From Mesostigma viride (taxonomy: Eukaryota > Streptophyta > Mesostigmatophyceae > Mesostigmatales > Mesostigmataceae): a stretch of 64,000 nt of DNA. How positions within the stretch are numbered: position 1 is the first letter of the stretch; every line of letters starts with the position of its first letter. The DNA is taken from contig RPFO01001464.1 of NCBI GenBank assembly GCA_009746045.1, positions 90,001-154,000 on the forward strand, given 5' to 3'. Below the pieces are notes generated by a model. That model was not told the DNA's origin. It saw only the letters and a list, made by a program, of their open reading frames with translations, and made no database searches. A program made the translations under genes and the position numbers. Of the stretch, positions 20,979-33,325 are shown one piece after another.

Positions 20979-23101
20979 GGCGAGATATGTGCAAAACATG
21001 CAGCGAAGGGGCAGGTATTAGCAACTTATTGAATTTCATGGAATGATATCGACAACTATAACTTATTTATGTACACTTGCAGCTATTGGTTTGTCACTCC
21101 ATATAGATCAAGTTTATCAACTAGTTCCCAAACCTGCCTGGCAACTGATACGGAAGCTCAGACTCGCCTTTTCGTCGCCCATGCCACTCTACGCCAACCC
21201 ATGCGCCGCCACACGCCCTTACCCACAGAAAAGCAGGTGGAGAACGGGCAGCACATTGGGCGAATCTTGATCATACATGTGCACACTAGGCGCATCATGA
21301 CCGTGATGGCGGTAAAGAATGAGGCGTAACTTACAATCATCACAGCTTCAGTACGTTATATAGCTCACGCCACTAGATTGTACATGGTGCGGTTTAAAGG
21401 GACGGGCGCTCCGTGTGTGCATTGGGACTATGCAACACCCACGCCTGATGGGTGCGCACCGCATAGATACGACGGGCCTGCCTCTTGAAGACATCTGCTG
21501 GGAAATGTATTGTCGTCATCTTGGGCCAACGTGTGCGCATGCAATGAGAGTCCGCCCACGCAGCTGGTATTATTAGCAGGCAGCGTTACCCTTCATTGTG
21601 TGCGCAAGCTTCCCAATCGGATAAGGAAAATTCATGCAGCATGGAGTGCAAGGGCCTCCAAGAGCGCCAAGTGACAAGTCTTAAAAATACATGCCACGAC
21701 CAGAGGGGTTTATGAGTTATTTTGCCATTTGTGGGCATGGTATTTGCTTATCATCATTTGGCTGACATGTTGAGCCTCAGACTTAAACTTGGTTGAGTAA
21801 TGAGGCCCTCGGGGAGCATGCCTTCCTTGTCTGTTCAAGCACGCAAAAAACATTATTGAAACAGCACGAACACAACAAAAGCGCCAGTACGATGTATCAA
21901 TAGCCAATCAAGCTGCCCGCAACCAACGATCTTCCGAGTTGCTAACTCCAAGAAGTTTAACGATACCGCTGCGACCTTGTGCTTCCCATACCATATATTG
22001 TTTCATTTCAAGCTACAAATAAAAGAAGGAACAAAACGAGGCAAGGCGACTGGTGGGAACAACAGACATGGGCCTAAATAGACCCCAAGGCAGCGAAAAT
22101 GGCACCGACAACCACCATACCTTGACAACCATCACAAAGCACAAGCTTGATTTTTGCGCGGAGTGGCCGCTACTGCCTGCAACTATTCAGCAAAGCTCCC
22201 CAGCTACAACAATCGAATGCAGCTCATAGTAAGATCACGCAGCCATGAATCCCAAGGCGATTGTGTAAAGGTAGCCCGTAGGCAAACATGTGGCTCATCA
22301 TGAACCAACGAAAAGTCGGTGCAAGCAAAACGGGCAGGCTTGGGAAATTTGGAGGTGATAGGTTTAAAAAAACGCTGGCCACACTCAACAGCGCATATTC
22401 ATGCTGATTAGACGGACGTAAAACGGAACTTGGGGCTCCCGCACTGCAGCTAAAAGCGGCACAGCTAGGGCAACGCCAGCACCGCTGGGACAGCACTGGG
22501 CGTGACATGAAAACACCGCCAACAGTTAGACCAGCTGCAGAAAAACTATGGAAACGACGCCTACCACTTTAGCAACTCCGTCCTGTAGGAGACAGTCACG
22601 TGGTCTCCTGCAAAGCAGACGCGCCGCAGTCATGACAACCAAAATTATTATACTCTTAAGGCTGGATTAAGCCGAGAGGGAGCCACAAATGCAAAAGGTC
22701 GGACATGAGTCGGTCCATTGATGTCTCCATCTGGATAGTGCCCAGAAAGATTGGTGCTGCTATGCATGCACGTCTCATCATGCAAAATTTTTTACGCCCC
22801 CAGATTACCAGCCATTTCGCAAAACAAGCTACAAATGTTCTCCAGGAAAAAAAAAAAACTCAAACGAGCGTTAATCTGCGTGCCCTATTTACATCCATAT
22901 GACCCTGTTAACGAGAACAAAACGCCTTACCATGCCTGCCCGCGAAACAAACCAGCCCGTTAAACTGCACAGTGGCGAGTAGATGCATACGCCATGCCAG
23001 TCGATTGCATGACTTGATTGCACGGGGGGACCAAAGTGAAAAATTCTGACAGCTTCACGGCGTGGCACTTTGGGGCGGTAATTAGGGCTAACTCACACGG
23101 G
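20979..23101. other. Intergenic, no gene recognised
   Basis: Holds a second copy (21257-21308) of the target sequence of copy O, without an insertion. Other small frames show no motifs. Confidence 0.4.
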
Positions 23102-23322
23102 TCGCGATGGGTTTTTGGAAATCGCACCCGGTGCTGGGCGCACCCGATGACAGATGACAATGACGAGAGGCTACGGTACGCGTCGATAAATACGGGTAAC
23201 GCTTGCGAAAGGAACGGTGTGGGCCGATAAATACGGGTAACGCTTGCAGACGCGGCGGCATGAGCCGGAAACATTGTGATCAGGGACGAAACGAACGGAA
23301 AGCGCAGCCTACTGGCTCATAC
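23102..23322 (+). repeat. Left arm of a 220-bp inverted repeat
   Basis: Begins TCGCGATGGGTTTTTGGAAA and ends near ACTGGCTCATAC. It contains two copies of ATAAATACGGGTAACGCTTG. The reverse complement is at 32680-32901 with few differences. The outer limits are sharp at both sides. Confidence 0.75.
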
Positions 23323-24567
23323 TACGGAGGGCGCCGACGCACATGCCTGTGCGAACTGTTAAGTCTACTGTATCGATCGCACGCGCCCCGGCGCGTAAAC
23401 TTATGGTGCGTAAGTACAAATGACAGAAGAAAATGCTGGCGCGTCAACTGCCAAGCGGAGCCTCGCCGCAGGATGGAAGGCAGAAAACTTCTAAGTCCAT
23501 CACCAATTTCACCATGGCCAGGGCGCGAGCCGCGGGGGGACTTTGGCCTAGTAGAATAAATTCAACTCCACATCAGTCCGGCGCCGCGCCTTGCACACCC
23601 CGGTAATTCCCCCGCGAAAGTTGACGAAATTCGGTGCGCGCGTGCAATGTTGACTGAAATTCGGTGTGCACGGCTATGGTGACGCGAAAATTTGTTGCGA
23701 GCTGATTACGCAACCATTTTGGACGTTATTTCGCTTGTTCGGACGTTGATTACATAAGGAAAAGTATCGTACATTAAAAAACCTGAAAAACAGTTTCTTT
23801 TTTTTCTGCAGCGAGGGCACGTGGGCAGCAGGCGGGCGTTTTGCACACCAACCGGCCCGACCCGTGTGTGTGCAAGGTAAAACACAGACAGGAAAAACAT
23901 GCTCTCGGCTGTCATGAACACATTCTACCAGTTCCTAACATCATTTCAAAGAAACCCAGCGATGGATTTCCCTTAATTTTGCGTTTCCGATTTTTACGCC
24001 CCTTCCGCGAAAAAGTGAGAATTATAGGAGCGCTGACAGGGGCAACACTGCATGTCGTGCTTTTAATCGCTTTTACGTCTTTTCTTGCAGCTATATGACT
24101 TCCCTTGGGCGCAGCAACATCGCCCGGTGTTTATCCTGCGGGCGGGGCTTGCTGGCCCCGTCCGGAGTGTGCTCGGGGTGCGGGAAAAACCACAGCTACT
24201 GGTTTATAACGTCGACAACCCCCCATTTTCTGGTCATTAACCGGCGTATTCTTGTGGTTTAAGCTTCCGGCGACGGGCGAAAAGAGCTCTTACCATGACG
24301 GCATGCTCTGGGGAGGCGTTCCGAGAAGGACTGGGGCGGGCAGGCAAATTTACACGCGACAGTGCCCGCACGTCGCCTGCGCACCCCGGCGTACAAGGCA
24401 AAGCGCAGTGTTTCCCTCCTGGACGGCCCATCGCTGCCTTTGCCGGGCGGCATGTTGGGGAGGCGGCTCCTTCTTCCTTTCTTACCGCCCGTTTCATAGT
24501 TCATACCCCGTGAGTTTCCCAACGGAGGCGTGTTAATGATGAGCGGCTGCATGCATGAATGAACGGG
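23323..24567. other. No gene recognised
   Basis: Mixed-composition sequence with several TTCGGTG(C/T)GC-like short repeats near 23630-23670. No recognisable coding region or RNA gene. Confidence 0.35.
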
Positions 24568-25680
24568 TGTATGAATGAGGGAGGGGGGGAGGGAGGGAGG
24601 AGGGAGGGAGGAGGAGGGAGGGAGGAGGGAGGGAGGGAGGGAGGGAGGGAGGGAGGGAGGGAGGGAGGGAGGGAGGGAGGGAGGGAGGGAGGGAGGGAGG
24701 GAGGGAGGGAGGGAGGGAGGGAGGGAGGGAGGGAGGAGGGAGGGAGGGAGGGAGGGAGGGAGGGAGGAGGGAGGGAGGGAGGGAGGGAGGGAGGGAGGGA
24801 GGGAGGGAGGGAGGGAGGGAGGAGGGAGGGAGGGAGGGAGGGAGGGAGGGAGGGAGGGAGGGAGGGAGGGAGGGAGGGAGGGAGGGAGGGAGGAGGGAGG
24901 GAGGGAGGAGGGAGGGAGGGAGGGAGGGAGGGAGGGAGGGAGGGAGGGAGGAGAGGGAGGAGGGAGGGAGGGAGGGAGGGAGGGAGGGAGGGAGGGAGGG
25001 AGGGAGGGAGGGGAGGGAGGGAGGGAGGGAGGGAGGGAGGGAGGGAGGGAGGGAGGAGGGAGGGAGGGAGGGAGGGAGGGAGGGAGGGAGGGAGGGAGGG
25101 AGGGAGGGAGGGAGGGAGGGAGGGAGGGAGGGAGGGAGGGAGGGAGGAGGGAGGGAGGGAGGGAGGGAGGGAGGGAGGGAGGGAGGGAGGGAGGGAGGGA
25201 GGGAGGGAGGGAGGGAGGGAGGGAGGGAGGGAGGGAGGGAGGAGGGAGGGAGGGAGGGAGGGAGGGAGGGAGGGAGGGAGGGAGGAGGGAGGGAGGAGGG
25301 AGGGAGGGAGGGAGGGAGGAGGGAGGGAGGAGGGAGGGAGGGAGGGAGGGAGGGAGGGAGGGAGGGAGGGAGGAGGGAGGGAGGGAGGGAGGGAGGGAGG
25401 GAGGGAGGAGGGAGGGAGGGAGGGAGGGAGGAGGGAGGGAGGGAGGGAGGGAGGGAGGGAGGGAGGGAGGGAGGGAGGAGGGAGGGAGGGAGGGAGGAGG
25501 GAGGGAGGGAGGGAGGAGGGAGGGAGGGAGGGAGGGAGGGAGGGAGGGAGGGAGGGAGGGAGGGAGGGAGGGAGGGAGGGAGGGAGGGAGGAGGGAGGGA
25601 GGGAGGGAGGGAGGGAGGGAGGGAGGGAGGGAGGGAGGGAGGGAGGGAGGAGGAGGGAGGGAGGGAGGAGGGAGGGAGGG
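24568..25680. repeat. GGGA tetranucleotide array, about 1.1 kb
   Basis: Nearly pure (GGGA)n on the plus strand with sporadic GGA units that shift the phase. All purine on one strand, so it can form triplex or G-quadruplex structures. Very long frames here encode only GREGGREG or PPSLPPSL and are not genes. Confidence 0.95.
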
Positions 25681-25685
25681 TATGA

Positions 25686-25973
<288 letters not shown>

Positions 25974-26119
25974 CTACGTGTATGCATGGGTGGGTGGATA
26001 CATGTGTACGTGGGTGTGTGTGGGTGGGTGGGTAAGGGATCGACGTGTGTGTGTGTGTATGTGTGTGTGTGTGCTTCTCTGCTTAGGCGTTGGAGCACAC
26101 GCATGCACTGGAGGAAGGG

Positions 26120-26353
26120 GGTGATGAAAACCCAGACCAACTGTCGCACCCACCCCTCCACCTTCACCAAGCGTAAGGCCAAGCGTGCCATGGGGGTAGG
26201 GTAGCTGACGCAAGTCACCAACGTCAGGGTGCTCACCAGGCTGGTGGATGAGAAGATGGGGGGCAGGCCCCTGTCAGATGCAGAGAAGAAGAAAAGGAAA
26301 AGGATGCAGGGCCGTGAGAACGTGCCCCCGGGTGTGGCATTAGCCACTATATA
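26120..26353 (+). pseudogene. Possible coding remnant with basic tail
   Basis: One frame reads [20 protein letters not shown] then a stop at about 26202-26204, and continues in the same frame as [20 protein letters not shown] ... [19 protein letters not shown] to a second stop near 26353. The composition looks coding and the Lys/Arg cluster resembles a nuclear signal, but I do not recognise a family. It could be a broken transposon exon or chance. Confidence 0.3.
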
Positions 26354-26497
26354 GCTAGCTAGCTGGCTAGAGCTGTGTTATTAATGCATTGTACTATAGG
26401 CATGTGCCCCCAAGTATGCCTTCCTGCATTGTAAATATGATGCATAATGTAATGATGTGTTGTTTGGAACCTTCTGTACACCAAGGTGGAATGATTG

Positions 26498-27285
26498 CCA
26501 TGAAACCCTTGGAAGAACAATAGAAAGCTGCTTTTTCTGTGGTATTTATGCTAGCATCTGTCACCAATTTGTTATCCAACCAGCCTGAAGCTTTGTGGGC
26601 AGGCTGCATGGGATGTGTTTAGAACATGTGCCAAGTTCCAGGTCCAACTGAGTTCATTTGATGTCATTATATATGCACATGTGTGATGAAACCCTTGAAA
26701 AACCATGAAAAACTGCATTTTTGTGGTATTTATGCTAGCATTTGTCACCAGTTTGTCATCCAACCAGCCTGAAGCTTTGTGGGCAGGCTGCATGGGATGT
26801 GTTTCGAACATGTGCCAAGTCCCAGGTCCAACTGAGTTCATTTGATGTCATTATATATGCAAATGTGTGATGAAACCCTTGGAAAACCCTGAAAAACTGC
26901 ATTTTTGTGGTGTTTATGCTAGCATCTCTCACCAATTTGTCATCCAACCAGCCTGAAACTTTGTGGGCATGCTGCATGGGATGTGTTTAGAACATATGCA
27001 AAGTTCCACGCCCAACTGAGTTCATTTGGTGTCATTATATATGCATATGTGTGATGAAACCCTTGGAAAACCCTGAAAAACTGCATTTTGGGGGTATTTA
27101 TGCTAGCATCTGTCACCATTTTGTGATCCAACCAGCCTGAAACTTTGTGGGCATGCTGCATGGGATGTGTTTATAACATGTGCAAAGTTCCAGGCCCAAC
27201 TGAGTTCATTTGATGTCATTATATACGCATACATGCCAGAAAGTGCTGAAAATTCGGTATTTTTATGCTAGCAAATGTCACCATG
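26498..27285. repeat. 184-bp tandem repeat, about 4 units
   Basis: Units begin near ATGAAACCCTTGG at 26499, 26686, 26870 and 27054, spaced about 184-187 bp, with a decayed last unit. Shared blocks are GCCTGAAGCTTTGTGGGCA and CCAACTGAGTTCATTTGATG. Units differ by scattered substitutions. Confidence 0.9.
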
Positions 27286-28488
27286 TTACCATGCTGCCGA
27301 CTCCCAAAAAATTATTTGACCACATGCCACCATAAGATATCTGATTAGGCACCTTGGTGCCAAATTTGAGGCCAAACTAATCATTAGCCTATCCTAGAAT
27401 AATTTTCAGGGTGGAAAAATGGCTTTTTGGAATGATGTGTCCACACCAAAAGAATTGACGGACCGAAAGAATTTAGCGGCATCTGTTCCAGTCAAGTACG
27501 CTGGGGAAATGTCGATCAACGGCCGAATTAGTATTGCGTTGCGGTGCTAGCTGGTAGGACAAACTAGTCAAGAAAACAGGGCTGTTAGATTGGTTCCTTC
27601 GGCTGTGCTGTGGAGGGAATCCGGCGGGTTGTACGCAACAATTTTCATGCCTCATTGATTATATTCGCATGTTAATAAGTAATTTCAACCTCCATGGACG
27701 TGCGGGCACAAGACGACGATATTTAGGCAAATATTTTATTGCAGGACGCAGGTCCCATGGTGGCATGGTCGGTGTTATGTGTCGTAAGGGCGGGGTTGCC
27801 ACTTCAGGATCAGCTGCTCCGCAGATAAAGGCATGCTTGGGATGTTGTGGTTTGGGGCAGGTAAAGGCCACTAGGTGTCCTTGGCGCTTGTGACCACTGA
27901 CCACATGCCGTTCACATCATGAGTTTCTACACGGCATTGGCGCCCTTCTCGGCTGCAGGCCAATTCTAGGAAGCAGGTTTTTGCTGTGCAGTGGGGTGGG
28001 GTGAGGGGTGCCGGGTGACAACCGCAGTGGCCCGGTGTCGGCAAGATGACGACCGGGAGCGCCAGAACTGTCTGCGTTGTAGCACACAAAGCTCTATGAT
28101 TCATGCGTATGTGTTGTAAATTGTAATTGGATAAGGAGCAATTGAAAAATCATGCAAATTGAGGACTTGGTATAAATTATCTGGCCTGCGCTGGTTGTTG
28201 CATTGTCTCCTTGATAAATGGTTGCTTCTTGCCTCGACGATATATATAAGCCCTCAATGGGGCACGTGAACAGGTACTCCCGGCCACTAGTTGGTCATTC
28301 TTGTGAAACTACGTGCATTCACACATATTAATTATTAAGTGAGACAATGATGTGAGACAACTAGAGCATATCTACTAGTGAGTATATATCTAGGCAAGAC
28401 TCCTAGGGTCTGGCACACTCTAGCTAGATAAGATAGACTAGTAGGATTGTTTGTTACTAGATAGAATAGACGGGTTGGATTGTGTGCA
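27286..28488. other. No gene recognised
   Basis: Contains TCTGGCCTGCGCTGGTTG near 28180, whose inverted copy lies near 29770, suggesting duplicated flanks around the arrays. No convincing ORF. Confidence 0.35.
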
Positions 28489-28864
28489 CCCATCCATCCA
28501 TCCATCCATCCATCCATCCATCCATCCATCCATCCACCCACCCACCCACCCACCCACCCACCCACCCACCCACCCACCCACCCACCCACCCACCCACCCA
28601 CCCACCCACCCACCCACCCACCCACCCACCCACCCACCCACCCACCCACCCACCACACCCACCCACCCACCCACCCACCCACCCACCCACCCACCCACCC
28701 ACCCACCCACCCACCCACCCACCCACCCACCCACCCACCCACCCACCCATCCATCCATCCATCCATCCATCCATCCATCCATCCATCCATCCATCCATCC
28801 ATCCATCCATCCATCCATCCATCCATCCATCCATCCATCCATCCATCCATCCATCCATCCATCC
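28489..28864. repeat. CATC / CACC / CATC tetranucleotide array
   Basis: About 11 CATC units, then about 53 CACC units interrupted once by CACCACAC at about 28651, then about 29 CATC units. One base separates the unit types. The [12 protein letters not shown] and GWMD frames are artefacts. Confidence 0.95.
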
Positions 28865-28932
28865 GTCGCGATTAATGCTCCATGACTAGCTCCCAAACGG
28901 GAGCTAGCACGATTTTAATTAGTAAATTAATT
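28865..28932 (+). mobile_element. Very short tail-type insertion beside the CATC array
   Basis: Contains a stem TAGCTCCC-aaac-GGGAGCTA followed by ACGATTTTAATTAG and TTAATTAA, the layout of the LINE 3' ends in this window. ATCCATC on both sides may be a TSD, but the array makes this ambiguous. Confidence 0.5.
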
Positions 28933-28956
28933 AATCCATCTCAGGCATGCATAGTT

Positions 28957-29618
28957 AAAATTAAATTAAATTAAATTATAACATGCCTCCGTGGGGAGGT
29001 CATGTAGCACATATTTCATGATGGATGGGTTGGAGGAAGCCGCGTGATCGAACTGTCCTAACTCTATCTAGAAAATCCTACCTACACTACTCATCAAAAC
29101 GCCTCCTCCGCTTGGGGGGAGGTGGCTTGCCCACAGGGTCGGGCGTGTGCGCCTTGACAATCTTCTGCCACCGCGTCTTGTCCTGCATGGCAGTCCAAAG
29201 ACGGGAGAGAGAGTGAATGCGGTGCTCAAACTGGGCTGGGACCACTAGGTCGTCCAGCAACATCTGAGCGTAGTTGGTGACAGGTTTCCCTACCCTTTTG
29301 GGAATGTCCTTGGGGCCAGGCCAGGTCAGAATGTGCCGCCCTGGCTGTCCAAGCCGCTGGGGGCCGGCCAGACCAAGGGTGGTGTCGACCTGGCTGGTGC
29401 GAGCAAGGTGTCCTACAAATGCTATCCTACGCTGCCTAATCTCGTCCGAAACACGAGGCATACCATGATACAAAGACTCTGATGACGGACGCTCGGAAAA
29501 ACCTACATTAACCTGCCGGAGCATCCTGTAAACTGTGCCGTCGAGCCGAGCTGCCAGTTTGGGTGGGAGGGTCCACGCCTCGGCGCCATACGTGAGCACC
29601 GTGAGGACGAGGACCTTG
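28957..29618 (-). mobile_element. 5'-truncated LINE copy (ORF2 3' end)
   Basis: (AATTT)n tail at 28957-28978, hairpin CCTCCCCACGGAGG, 3' UTR and ORF2 end on the minus strand. TSD ATGCATAGTT is at 28947-28956 and 29619-29628. Nearly the same as copy Q but 200 bp longer at its 5' side. Confidence 0.85.
29087..29618 (-). pseudogene. LINE ORF2 C-terminal fragment
   Basis: About 177 residues: LTVLTYGAEAWTLPPKLAAR, then RRIAFVGHLARTSQVDTTLG and the end PPPPKRRRRFDE. The LTYGAEAWTL and IRQRRIAFVGHLAR signatures follow the reverse transcriptase domain in many LINE ORF2 proteins. The reverse transcriptase itself is missing by 5' truncation. Confidence 0.8.
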
Positions 29619-29831
29619 ATGCATAGTTGTCTCACTTAATCTAGTCAATCGAATCCATCGGGGCTGACGAATTAAACTCGTGCACACAATCATACCGCGG
29701 CTTAAGAAACAATTGATCACACCACATTGGACCGCAATGCGTTGATCAAGAAATATCAAGGAGTCAACCAGCGCAGGCCAGAAATCGAGAGATGCGTTGA
29801 TCAAGAAATATAATTGTCTCCTTGATAATTG

Positions 29832-30411
29832 TGTCTAGTTATCTCAGTAAGTTAGACAAGTAATATCCTTGACTACTTCTGTGGAACTGAAAGTGGTCAA
29901 CGAGCAAGAGGCTTTGAGGATGGATGAATTATGCGAACTAACATTATACCATGTTAGATTAGATCACAACAAACGTTCCAGCAATGGCAACCCATACGTC
30001 CTAATCTCAACGTGCATGTCGAGCATGCTCCACCGTTAGCCTGAAATGGACCAATCAGGTTACAGCATCACAAGGTAAGATTCTTTCGTCCCTCTAACTA
30101 GACACGTAACACAAGAGCACACAAACCAGCCTGGCATAATCCAGACGTGGAATCACCGAATCTTGATAAGCATTGGAGTCCTAAAATATCTAGGCAAGAC
30201 TTGGCAGAACCGACCAACTAATAACCCCACGTGGATCAGGCCACGACCAATGAGGGTCTAAACAAGTCAGTTGACAAAGTCCAGGTCTCGAAATATCTCT
30301 GCACGTGGGAAACCTCATAACTAGCTCAATACTCATCCAAAAGGCCTCAAATAAAATCCCAAACTATTACAAAACTCAGGATGTAACAACAAGTCAGATT
30401 TGGTTGTTACA
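29832..30411 (-). repeat. Solo LTR of the Ty3/Gypsy family
   Basis: On the minus strand it starts TGTAACAACCAAATC and ends AACTAGACA, about 580 bp, with 5-bp flanks AATTG and TATTG (one mismatch). It shares the 5' end and the block CCTCATTGGTCGTGGCCTGA with the LTR at 3288-3834. No internal domain is attached, so it is a solo LTR. Confidence 0.6.
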
Positions 30412-30416
30412 TATTG

Positions 30417-31832
30417 ACATGTCAAGCAAATGTGGGTCAGCAAGTATTGACTGTCCTCCCTAATGGTGGCGGTTGCTAGGGAACATCCAGTAATGTTATC
30501 CTGAGGGGGGGCACTCAGGGTTTAAGGGAACTCCCACAGCAACCTTGGGTTGGTACCACAATGCATGGCACTACCCAACGCCAGCGGCGGCGGCGGCCCG
30601 GCTAAGGCGGTGGCGGCCCAAAGGAGGCGGCGGCGGCAGCGGCGGCCCGGAGGAGGGGGCAGCGGCGGCCCGAAGGAGGAGGCGGCGGCGGCGGCCCGGA
30701 GGCGGCGGCGGCAGCGGCGGCCCGGAGGCGGCAGCGGCCCGGAGGAGGCGGCGGCGGCCATTGAAACCACCACTCAGTTGGACAGCCTACACGAGCTTTC
30801 ACCAACAAAGCCGGACATGTCAAACTACCAGTGAAGATTCGCTTTTTGCACCCGAGTGGGTTGAGAGCCCACTACTCGTCTAGCCACTAAATCGGCACAT
30901 GCCAAACCAGCCACTTCAGGCTAGCTTCAACCATGGTTGAACCACCGTCAATATGAGCGGCTCAACACATGTAGTGAACGTTGGAACTGATGGGAAGCAC
31001 AGATGTCCACCGGGGGAAGTGATGGCACCACGGCTCCATCGCAAGCAAGGGCCACTAGACCTACTGTCCACACCATGATGGCTGATTGAGCTTCAAACGT
31101 TGCCAAGAATTATGATGATGGCACCACTGATATGCCACATCCTTGATGATAAGTGTAGCAATAGTAGCCGGGCCGCAGCAGCAAGAAGATATGTCGCATG
31201 CAGCGCCACGTAGGTCCGTCCACCATGCGCCGCACCTGCAAGTGTGGAGACTAGGGCATGGTTGCATGTCTGGGGGTGGCCTTGTACATTTGGGAGGAGT
31301 TGGCGCCACATGTATAAGTAACGCAAAGAAACCAAGAACTCAAGTCCATCGTTGAAAGAAAATACACACATGAGATTCAAGGCCACATCTCACGATCATG
31401 GAGGCAGCCAACAAGCACTACAATGGACACCACAACTCCAACATTCCATTATAGTGCTTAAAGCCAAACACCGCAAAATGTTCGGGAGCAAGACAATGGC
31501 CCGGCACATATGTTTGAGATACTCACATTACACTACGGCAAGAAGATGTTCAATGTTGATACGAAGTTTTATGGCCGAGGAAACGCACCAACTTACAACA
31601 AACACAGATGAAATGTAGCCAGGATACACATGTTGTCCCGCTTAGGATTGTTAACGTGAAGATGGATGTGCCGCAAAGGATGTAGGCAGCCTGTGGTGCA
31701 TAGAAGTTGCACCTTCCCTAATGCACATAGCAAGCGCTGCCATGCTAGCAACATTGCCAGCAAATACCTCCAAATGATCCATGAGGGCATTGACCTCGTG
31801 AAGGTGCATTGAGGTTGCAGTTTCATATTCGC
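30417..31832. other. Mostly unrecognised; GGC-rich patch
   Basis: A GGC/CGG trinucleotide-rich patch at about 30578-30765 encodes only Ala, Gly, Arg or Pro runs. The remainder may be decayed transposon sequence belonging with the SWIM fragment that follows, but no domain is readable. Confidence 0.4.
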
Positions 31833-32534
31833 TCATGGGAGTTGGGGTTGCGAAGAAGCACTGCCAACACTTGGAGCAGACGCGGCATTGCTAGGGCAGT
31901 TGCCGTGACCAAGAGAAGCAACGAACCCGCCCCGGGCCCGGGCCCGCTTCGGAGTACCCGTAGCCTCACCGACAACGCTTCCACCAAGAGTTGCAGAGAC
32001 CTTGCGTTTTGACGTGGGTGGCTCGTTGGGATGGTGTGCTCTTTGTTTACGTGGTTGTTTTCCCCGACCACGGGGTGGAGGACCTAAAGGGTTTTCTACC
32101 AAGCGAGCAGCACTTCCATCCCCTCCCGGCTGACTCACCTGACTTGATGGCAGTCTCTTCTGCTGCCAGTATGACTTACAATGCCTGAGAAAATCCGAGC
32201 CACAACGACCCTCATGCGCCAAAGAAGCCCATGCCTTCATGTGAGCGAGAATGTCAGTATACGTAGGCTCCGTGCCTTGAGCGACATCCACGTTGACATC
32301 ATCATCACGGCTGTTCTCAGGGTGTACAGTTACCATCTGTTGGAATTGTAGCTGGCTCTCAATAGTGTCCGGCTTGGGTTGCTTCCACCTATCGCACACC
32401 AATTGCATCGGCACCTGCTTGCACTGATGAAGATGCACCTCAACGGCTAAACAATGGCGGCATGGGAGGCCTACAAAGGTTGGAAATTGGCATGTGCACT
32501 CCAAAACATGGCCGTCCTCCCCGGTCGTAACCAA
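31833..32534 (-). pseudogene. SWIM zinc-finger fragment, MULE-transposase-like C-terminus
   Basis: A 233-codon open frame. Near its start is CTCQFPTFVGLPCRHCLAV, a SWIM finger (C-x-C-xn-C-x-H) of the sort found near the C-terminus of Mutator-like transposases and FAR1-type proteins. It continues with an acidic linker and a basic, low-complexity tail (PKRARARGG). The transposase core that should precede the finger is absent: only about 150 bp separate the ORF start from the inverted repeat at 32680. Likely a decayed MULE remnant; a domesticated gene exon is the alternative. Confidence 0.55.
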
Positions 32535-32679
32535 ACGTTCCTTTGATTATTTTCCCGCCTTGTACAACGGCGTGGTGGCCAGGTTCTTTCTTACGCCACG
32601 TTCAAAATCACCGTTCATAAACACTTTACGCGGCCGCCTTGGCATGGTATGGCCCATAGGCCGCCATCTTGACCCACGA

Positions 32680-32901
32680 GTATGAGCCAGTAGGCTGCGC
32701 TTTCCGTTCGTTTCGTCCCTGATCACAATGTTTCCGGCTCATGCCGCCGCGTTTGCAAGCGTTACCCGTATTTATCAGCCCACACCGTTCCTTTCACAAG
32801 CGTTACCCGTATTTATCGACGCGTACCGTAGCCTCTCGTCATTGTCATCTGTCATCGGGTGCGCCCAGCACCGGGTGCGATTTCCAAAAACCCGGTCGCG
32901 A
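32680..32901 (-). repeat. Right arm of a 220-bp inverted repeat
   Basis: Reverse complement of 23102-23322, about 9.4 kb away. It could be one end of a Mutator-like element whose SWIM-bearing gene lies just inside, or simply a second copy of a dispersed repeat. I see no target duplication at the outer edges. Confidence 0.7.
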
Positions 32902-33250
32902 TGCTGACCAGGTAGGTGCTGATGAAACTTCACCAAACGCCTTGCTGGCATGAATTTGCCAGACTGCAGCCGGAGGCAAGTTGACCACGTGGCAGATCCC
33001 AACAAAATCATGCGTCATACCTAACTAGGGTTGTGGCGCGGCGCTTTTCTGTGCCGATCTGGCGATTCGTGGGCGTCGCGCCGTTGTGCATGCCAGGTCA
33101 TCCCCTGACCACTTGGCGAGCCTGGCCTCGAGAGTCGAGAACTCAGATGCACGGACCTTGGCACGGATAGCGATTATGTAGCGGAGTGGGGAACTGTGAT
33201 GTTGCGATTACGACGCTCTGGCATTATTTACCATTCGAGTCTCCGCTACA

Positions 33251-33258
33251 CTATATAG
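33251..33258 (+). promoter_or_regulatory. Candidate TATA box of the DUF4336 gene
   Basis: CTATATAG lies about 70 bp before the start codon at 33326. The position fits a core promoter but no other element supports it. Confidence 0.3.
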
Positions 33259-33325
33259 GTGCTTTACCCGTGGCATTTTGCCCGGAGTACCAGCGGAGGC
33301 CCTTGTTGAGGCACGGCGTTTCAAG

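Noticed and set aside
28438-28896. Frames encoding [24 protein letters not shown] or IHPSIHPS
   Set aside because: Artefacts of the CATC/CACC array.
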